The notes below the pieces were generated by a model. The model was not told where the DNA came from, did not search any database, and saw only the letters and a program-made list of their open reading frames with translations. This document shows, piece after piece, positions 4,702 through 7,224 of a stretch of 7,224 nt of DNA. This stretch comes from JBEKDJ01 sp050014415 (GTDB lineage Bacteria; Desulfobacterota; BSN033; UBA1163), in NCBI GenBank assembly GCA_050014415.1, contig JBEKDJ010000270.1, positions 1 to 7,224 of the forward strand, read 5' to 3'. Position 1 is the first letter of the stretch, and every line of letters begins with the position of its first letter. A program made the translations under genes and the position numbers.

Positions 4702-6102
4702 CTAGAGATCAAAGATTTTACCAGGATTAAGGATATTTTTTGGATCGAAGGCCTTTTTCAATCTTTTTAACAGATCGATCTGATAGGGATCAAGGTTCAT
4801 CGAGAGGAAAGGTTTTCTGAGAAGGCCAATGCCATGCTCTGCCGTGATTTTCCCTCCGAGGTCGATAGTCTCTTTGTAAAGATCTCTCTGGGCATGGTCG
4901 ATCCATTTCTCCCATTCCTCATCGTGAAGATCACCCTTGAAGATGAGGACATGGACATTCCCATCTCCTGCATGACCAAAGGACATCGCTTTCATCCGGT
5001 ATCTCTCTGATATCTCATTGGTCTTTCGGATCAGAGTGGGGATAAGGCTTCGAGGCACGACAACATCAAGGCTTTTATACATGCTCCCGAAATGATTGGC
5101 AGCTTCGAACAAACACTTCCTACCTTCCCACATCCTCTCCCTTGCCGTGGGAGAGGTCGCGATTAAAATATCAAAGGCCCCATTTTTTTCGCAAATTTCT
5201 CCTACCCTGCTCTGATCCTCCTCCAGAGCCTCCTGCTGGTTTCCATCGAGAGTGATGAGGAGATGGGCCGTGGCATCTCTAAAAGCTAATTTGCGCTTTG
5301 TAAAGCTCTCTGCCAATTCGAAACTATTTCTTTCCATGAATTCAATCGCAGTAGGAACGATTCGGGTGCGAATGATCTCTGATACTGTTTGTGCAGCCTG
5401 ATCAATGGAGCGGTAAGGAATGAGGAGATCTTTTCTTAATTTTGGAAGGGGGATCAGTCTGAAGATGATCTGTGTGATGATGGCCATAGTTCCTTCAGAT
5501 CCTGTAATCAATTGTGTCAGATTGTAACCGGTCACATCCTTCACTACCTTTCCGCCCGTTGAGATCATTTCGCCGGTGGGAAGGACCACCTCCAGGCCGC
5601 TCACATAATCTTTTGTTGTTCCATATTTGACCGCCCGACTTCCTCCCGCTCCTTCGGCGACATTGCCTCCAATGCTGCAGCTCTCCAAGCTCGCGGGGTC
5701 AGGGGGATAAAAGAGACCTTCCGCCTCAACCGCTTTTTGCAGTTCACCTGTAATGATGCCAGGTTCGGTTATCACCATAAGATTCTCGTGATCGATGTCA
5801 AGGATTTTCTCCATTCTTTCGCAGGAGAGAACAATCCCTCCGTAAACAGGGATAGCGCCGCCGCTCAAGCCAGTTCCTTTTCCCCTGGGGGTGAGGGGTA
5901 TGTTTTCGATATTCGCAAGGCGCATAATCTCCAAGATCTCTTTTGACGTGGTGGGTTTAACCACGATTTCAGGTCGGTGCGAGATCCCAATGGTTTCGTC
6001 TTTTGAGTAGATCGTAAGCGTGTCTTCATCGGAATAGACGGCCTTGGGACCAGCGATCTCAATCAAACGCCTAATAGCAGATTCATCCACAGGTCGATAC
6101 AT
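4702..6102 (-). CDS. glcD: FAD-linked 2-hydroxyacid dehydrogenase, GlcD-type (glycolate oxidase subunit D / D-lactate dehydrogenase family)
   Basis: This 466-aa protein is full length for the family. Residues ~42-220 form the PCMH-type FAD-binding domain: PRGKGTGLSGGAIP (72-85) and YPPDPASLESCSIGGNVAEG (132-151) contact the dinucleotide, and a GGKVVKDVTGYNL block follows. Residues ~222-463 form the FAD-oxidase C-terminal domain, with GHAGDGNVH (376-384), EHGIG (422-426) and the terminal NPGKIFDL. The enzyme oxidises a 2-hydroxyacid such as glycolate or D-lactate, passing electrons to a partner, often an iron-sulfur subunit (GlcF/LldG-like). No glcE or glcF is adjacent here, so the substrate is uncertain and the symbol marks the family. 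The protein is soluble or membrane-associated. It is a single gene with its own promoter, a GGGAGGAG ribosome site nine bases before the ATG, and its own terminator. No frameshift or missing motif is visible. Confidence 0.93.
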   Translation of the reverse strand: MYRPVDESAIRRLIEIAGPKAVYSDEDTLTIYSKDETIGISHRPEIVVKPTTSKEILEIMRLANIENIPLTPRGKGTGLSGGAIPVYGGIVLSCERMEKILDIDHENLMVITEPGIITGELQKAVEAEGLFYPPDPASLESCSIGGNVAEGAGGSRAVKYGTTKDYVSGLEVVLPTGEMISTGGKVVKDVTGYNLTQLITGSEGTMAIITQIIFRLIPLPKLRKDLLIPYRSIDQAAQTVSEIIRTRIVPTAIEFMERNSFELAESFTKRKLAFRDATAHLLITLDGNQQEALEEDQSRVGEICEKNGAFDILIATSPTARERMWEGRKCLFEAANHFGSMYKSLDVVVPRSLIPTLIRKTNEISERYRMKAMSFGHAGDGNVHVLIFKGDLHDEEWEKWIDHAQRDLYKETIDLGGKITAEHGIGLLRKPFLSMNLDPYQIDLLKRLKKAFDPKNILNPGKIFDL

Positions 6103-6111
6103 ATTCTTTTT

Positions 6112-6119
6112 CTCCTCCC
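6112..6119 (-). promoter_or_regulatory. Shine-Dalgarno of the FAD-oxidase gene
   Basis: GGGAGGAG (6119-6112 on the minus strand) precedes the ATG at 6102 by nine bases. It supports that start over a nearby out-of-frame ATG at 6121. Confidence 0.75.
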
Positions 6120-6137
6120 ATTAAGTTTTCAAGATAG

Positions 6138-6166
6138 AATCTACCCTCTTAGGCTGGACCTGTCAA
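6138..6166 (-). promoter_or_regulatory. Sigma70-type promoter of the FAD-oxidase gene
   Basis: A perfect TTGACA (6166-6161) is followed after exactly 17 bases by TAGATT (6143-6138; four of six consensus positions). Transcription would start near 6131, leaving a leader of about 28 bases that includes the Shine-Dalgarno sequence. Position, spacing and strand all fit; this is the best promoter in the window. Confidence 0.6.
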
Positions 6167-6190
6167 ACGGTGAGTTCATGAAGGAAGAGT

Positions 6191-6229
6191 TAAAAAGGTA
6201 GAACCATTTCTGACTTTACCGCATTTTTT
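6191..6229 (-). terminator. Hairpin terminator, possibly bidirectional, upstream of the oxidase promoter
   Basis: Arms 6197-6205 and 6212-6220 pair over nine positions (one A-C mismatch, two G-U pairs on the minus strand) around the loop AGAAAT. On the minus strand TTTTTA follows; on the plus strand GCATTTTTT follows. It would stop read-through from the Clp1-like gene before the oxidase promoter. The loop and its neighbours (GTCAGAAATGG) are identical to those of the terminator at 4600-4629. Confidence 0.5.
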
Positions 6230-6366
6230 GACAACTGACTAATGAAAAAGGGGTATTCTGAACATGTTCAAGTATCCTCCCTAATCATTCACCATATTTA
6301 TTAAGATCAGAGGGATAGTAAAGAGGATGAAATATCCCTGCATCGATCATTTATGATTGTAGCATG

Positions 6367-6387
6367 CACTATTTTTAAAAATTAGTG
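6367..6387. promoter_or_regulatory. 21-base near-perfect palindrome
   Basis: Arms CACTATTTTT and AAAAATTAGTG overlap around a central A at 6377; nine of ten pairs match, the exception being T6372 opposite T6382. The core is AT-rich, so it could be an operator or a chance structure. No gene starts next to it. Confidence 0.25.
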
Positions 6388-6396
6388 AACAGAACA

Positions 6397-6421
6397 TTTC
6401 AGGAAGAAGTCGTTTCCTGAA
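6397..6421 (+). repeat. TTTCAGGAAGAAGTC motif, copy 3, within a stem-loop
   Basis: The 15-base motif (6397-6411) is identical to copy 1 at 2151-2165. Here TTCAGGAA (6398-6405) also pairs perfectly with TTCCTGAA (6414-6421) around an 8-base loop; the other copies lack this second arm. Confidence 0.6.
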
Positions 6422-6470
6422 GAAAGAGCGGACGTCGGTTCAAATGCAACCCAAGCATACCTCCTCAATT

Positions 6471-6500
6471 GAAGCTCCCCACCCTTACAGGCGGGGCTTC
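6471..6500. repeat. IS200/IS605-like end palindrome, copy 1
   Basis: GAAGCTCC (6471-6478) pairs with GGGGCTTC (6493-6500), eight pairs with one G-U, around a C-rich interior and CTTACAGG. GAAGCCCC...GGGGCTTC hairpins of this form are typical of ends of IS200/IS605-family elements and of 3' parts of TnpB-associated RNAs. No tnpA or tnpB is present, so this would be a relic or solo end. No T-run follows on either strand. Confidence 0.45.
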
Positions 6501-6533
6501 TCGGAGATGAATTATCATTTCAGATTGTGGGCC

Positions 6534-6562
6534 TTTACCCCCCTTAGAGGCGAGGCTTGTGG
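6534..6562. repeat. IS200/IS605-like end palindrome, degenerate copy 2
   Basis: CCCTTAGAGGCGAGGCTT (6541-6558) matches CCCTTACAGGCGGGGCTT (6482-6499) at 16 of 18 positions in the same orientation, 59 bases away. The left arm is decayed (GCCTTTACCCC). It ends about 13 bases past the stop of the Clp1-like gene, so it may also influence that transcript's 3' end. Confidence 0.4.
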
Positions 6563-6574
6563 AACACATTCTGG

Positions 6575-7224
6575 TTAAAAGCTCTCATCTTCATAGAGAA
6601 GGATATGTCGGAGAGAGCCAAGTTGAATTGTTATTACCCTTTGCATTTCTCTGAGAGGAGTGAGGACCCTTACCACTTTTTCCTCCTCGAGGTAATTTCT
6701 TATCACACCCAGAGCCAGAGTATCATCGTTACCATTTTTCAATTCTATGAGAAGACCGTTGATCCGTAAAGACCAATCAAGAGGGAGGAGAGCACCACTG
6801 GGGTCAAGGACTTCTCCTTCTATTTGGATTTCTTCAATTGCCAATTCCTGTTTCACAGAATACTTAAAATAATCTCGAAACTTATTCGCTCTATTGATCC
6901 TCCGCTCTTCCATAGATTTCGGTCTGACCTGTCCGGATAAAGGCAGGCGATAGATTTTATAAGGGGCGTTTTCTTTATATTGTTCTAAGATAGGTTCTAT
7001 TTCGTCATGTTTTTGTAAGGCAAGGATAAAACGCGGGGAGACCAGATCGATTTTCCTCCTTTTCAATCCTTTCCCTGTTTCACCCAAAACGAAACCAGTT
7101 GTATCAACTAAGATAACTTCAGGTCCATATGGGGAAGCTTTATCCACCATCCTTTTTATTCCTTTTAGATGGATCGGAAAATGCCCTTCGGGTGTGGTAG
7201 AGCCGACAAAGAAGATTTCTGGCG
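6575..7224 (-). CDS. Clp1/Grc3-family polynucleotide 5'-hydroxyl kinase, C-terminal part (5' end beyond window)
   Basis: The frame is open to the window edge, so the Met at 7150 is internal, not the start. Just before it lies FFVGSTTPEGHFPI (about codons 4-17 of the visible part), a hallmark of Clp1_P-type kinases. It is followed by ILVDTTGFVLGETGKGLKRR, which contains the Walker B-like VDTTG and the conserved GxxLKxxKIDLVSPRFIL stretch. The last ~100 residues form the family's C-terminal region, ending RHILLYEDESF. These ATP-dependent enzymes phosphorylate 5'-OH ends of RNA or DNA. In eukaryotes and archaea they serve RNA processing; bacterial copies (often labelled 'Clp1/GlmU family') are poorly studied and may act in nucleic-acid repair. 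The P-loop is outside the window. At least 216 residues are visible; the stop is TAA. No frameshift seen. Confidence 0.88.
   Translation of the reverse strand, partial: PEIFFVGSTTPEGHFPIHLKGIKRMVDKASPYGPEVILVDTTGFVLGETGKGLKRRKIDLVSPRFILALQKHDEIEPILEQYKENAPYKIYRLPLSGQVRPKSMEERRINRANKFRDYFKYSVKQELAIEEIQIEGEVLDPSGALLPLDWSLRINGLLIELKNGNDDTLALGVIRNYLEEEKVVRVLTPLREMQRVITIQLGSLRHILLYEDESF

Larger units (their letters stand above)
6103..6574. other. Intergenic region between the Clp1-like gene and the oxidase gene
   Basis: This 472-base gap has no convincing coding frame. It holds the oxidase promoter and Shine-Dalgarno sequence (6112-6166), a hairpin able to terminate in both directions (6191-6229), a 21-base near-palindrome (6367-6387), the third TTTCAGGAAGAAGTC motif inside a stem-loop (6397-6421) and two related IS200/IS605-like palindromic segments (6471-6500, 6534-6562). 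Confidence 0.6.

Noticed and set aside
6228..6259. Plus-strand TTGACA followed by TATTCT
   Set aside because: The spacer is 20 bases, too long for sigma70, and no plus-strand gene follows.
6431..6450. Possible tRNA T-arm remnant (GGTTCAAATGC)
   Set aside because: The putative five-pair stem has only three pairs and no other tRNA arm can be found around it.

Overview
The window reads as a fragment of a bacterial chromosome of moderate GC content, possibly from the Desulfobacterota/'deltaproteobacterial' sphere or a similar anaerobic sediment lineage. The taxonomic guess rests only on gene content (an M23 peptidase, a GlcD-type FAD oxidase, a Clp1-type polynucleotide kinase) and on long repeat-rich intergenic DNA, so it is weak. 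No rRNA, tRNA, CRISPR array or intact transposase gene was seen.

Layout. Positions 1-132 (+) are the last 43 codons of an M23 metallopeptidase. A 468-base repeat-rich gap follows (133-600). Positions 601-3729 hold three minus-strand accessory genes. In order of transcription they are: a small basic protein that looks like a winged-helix DNA binder (3729-3148); a 269-aa helical protein, overlapping it by 4 bases, that resembles the predicted pPIWI-associating nuclease families and carries a HEPN-like R-x5-H motif (3151-2342); and, after a 427-base gap, a 437-aa protein with an N-terminal PD-(D/E)XK nuclease core (1914-601). A second repeat-rich gap of 972 bases (3730-4701) follows. Next come a GlcD-type FAD-linked oxidase on the minus strand (6102-4702) with a good sigma70 promoter, Shine-Dalgarno sequence and terminator, a further gap with several palindromes (6103-6574), and the C-terminal part of a Clp1-family 5'-hydroxyl polynucleotide kinase on the minus strand (7224-6575), cut by the window edge.

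How it fits together. The flanking genes look like ordinary chromosomal genes. The three central genes look like an inserted islet: two divergent but clearly related direct repeats (160-544 and 4228-4516, with a 37/39 match at their right ends) bracket them, and the nuclease gene appears richer in GC than its neighbours in the rows sampled. The most interesting unit is the translationally coupled pair at 3729-2342, a probable DNA-binding partner plus a probable HEPN-like or nuclease effector. It has the architecture of a small defence or toxin-antitoxin-like module and I know of no characterised function for it. The PD-(D/E)XK gene may be a third component or an independent cargo gene.

The non-coding DNA is unusually structured: a 15-base motif occurs three times, CCTGTCCCCA-type repeats resemble REP/RAYT-associated debris, IS200/IS605-like palindromes occur in two copies, and two related hairpin terminators with the same loop bracket the oxidase gene. 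All family assignments come from reading motifs by eye; no database search was possible.
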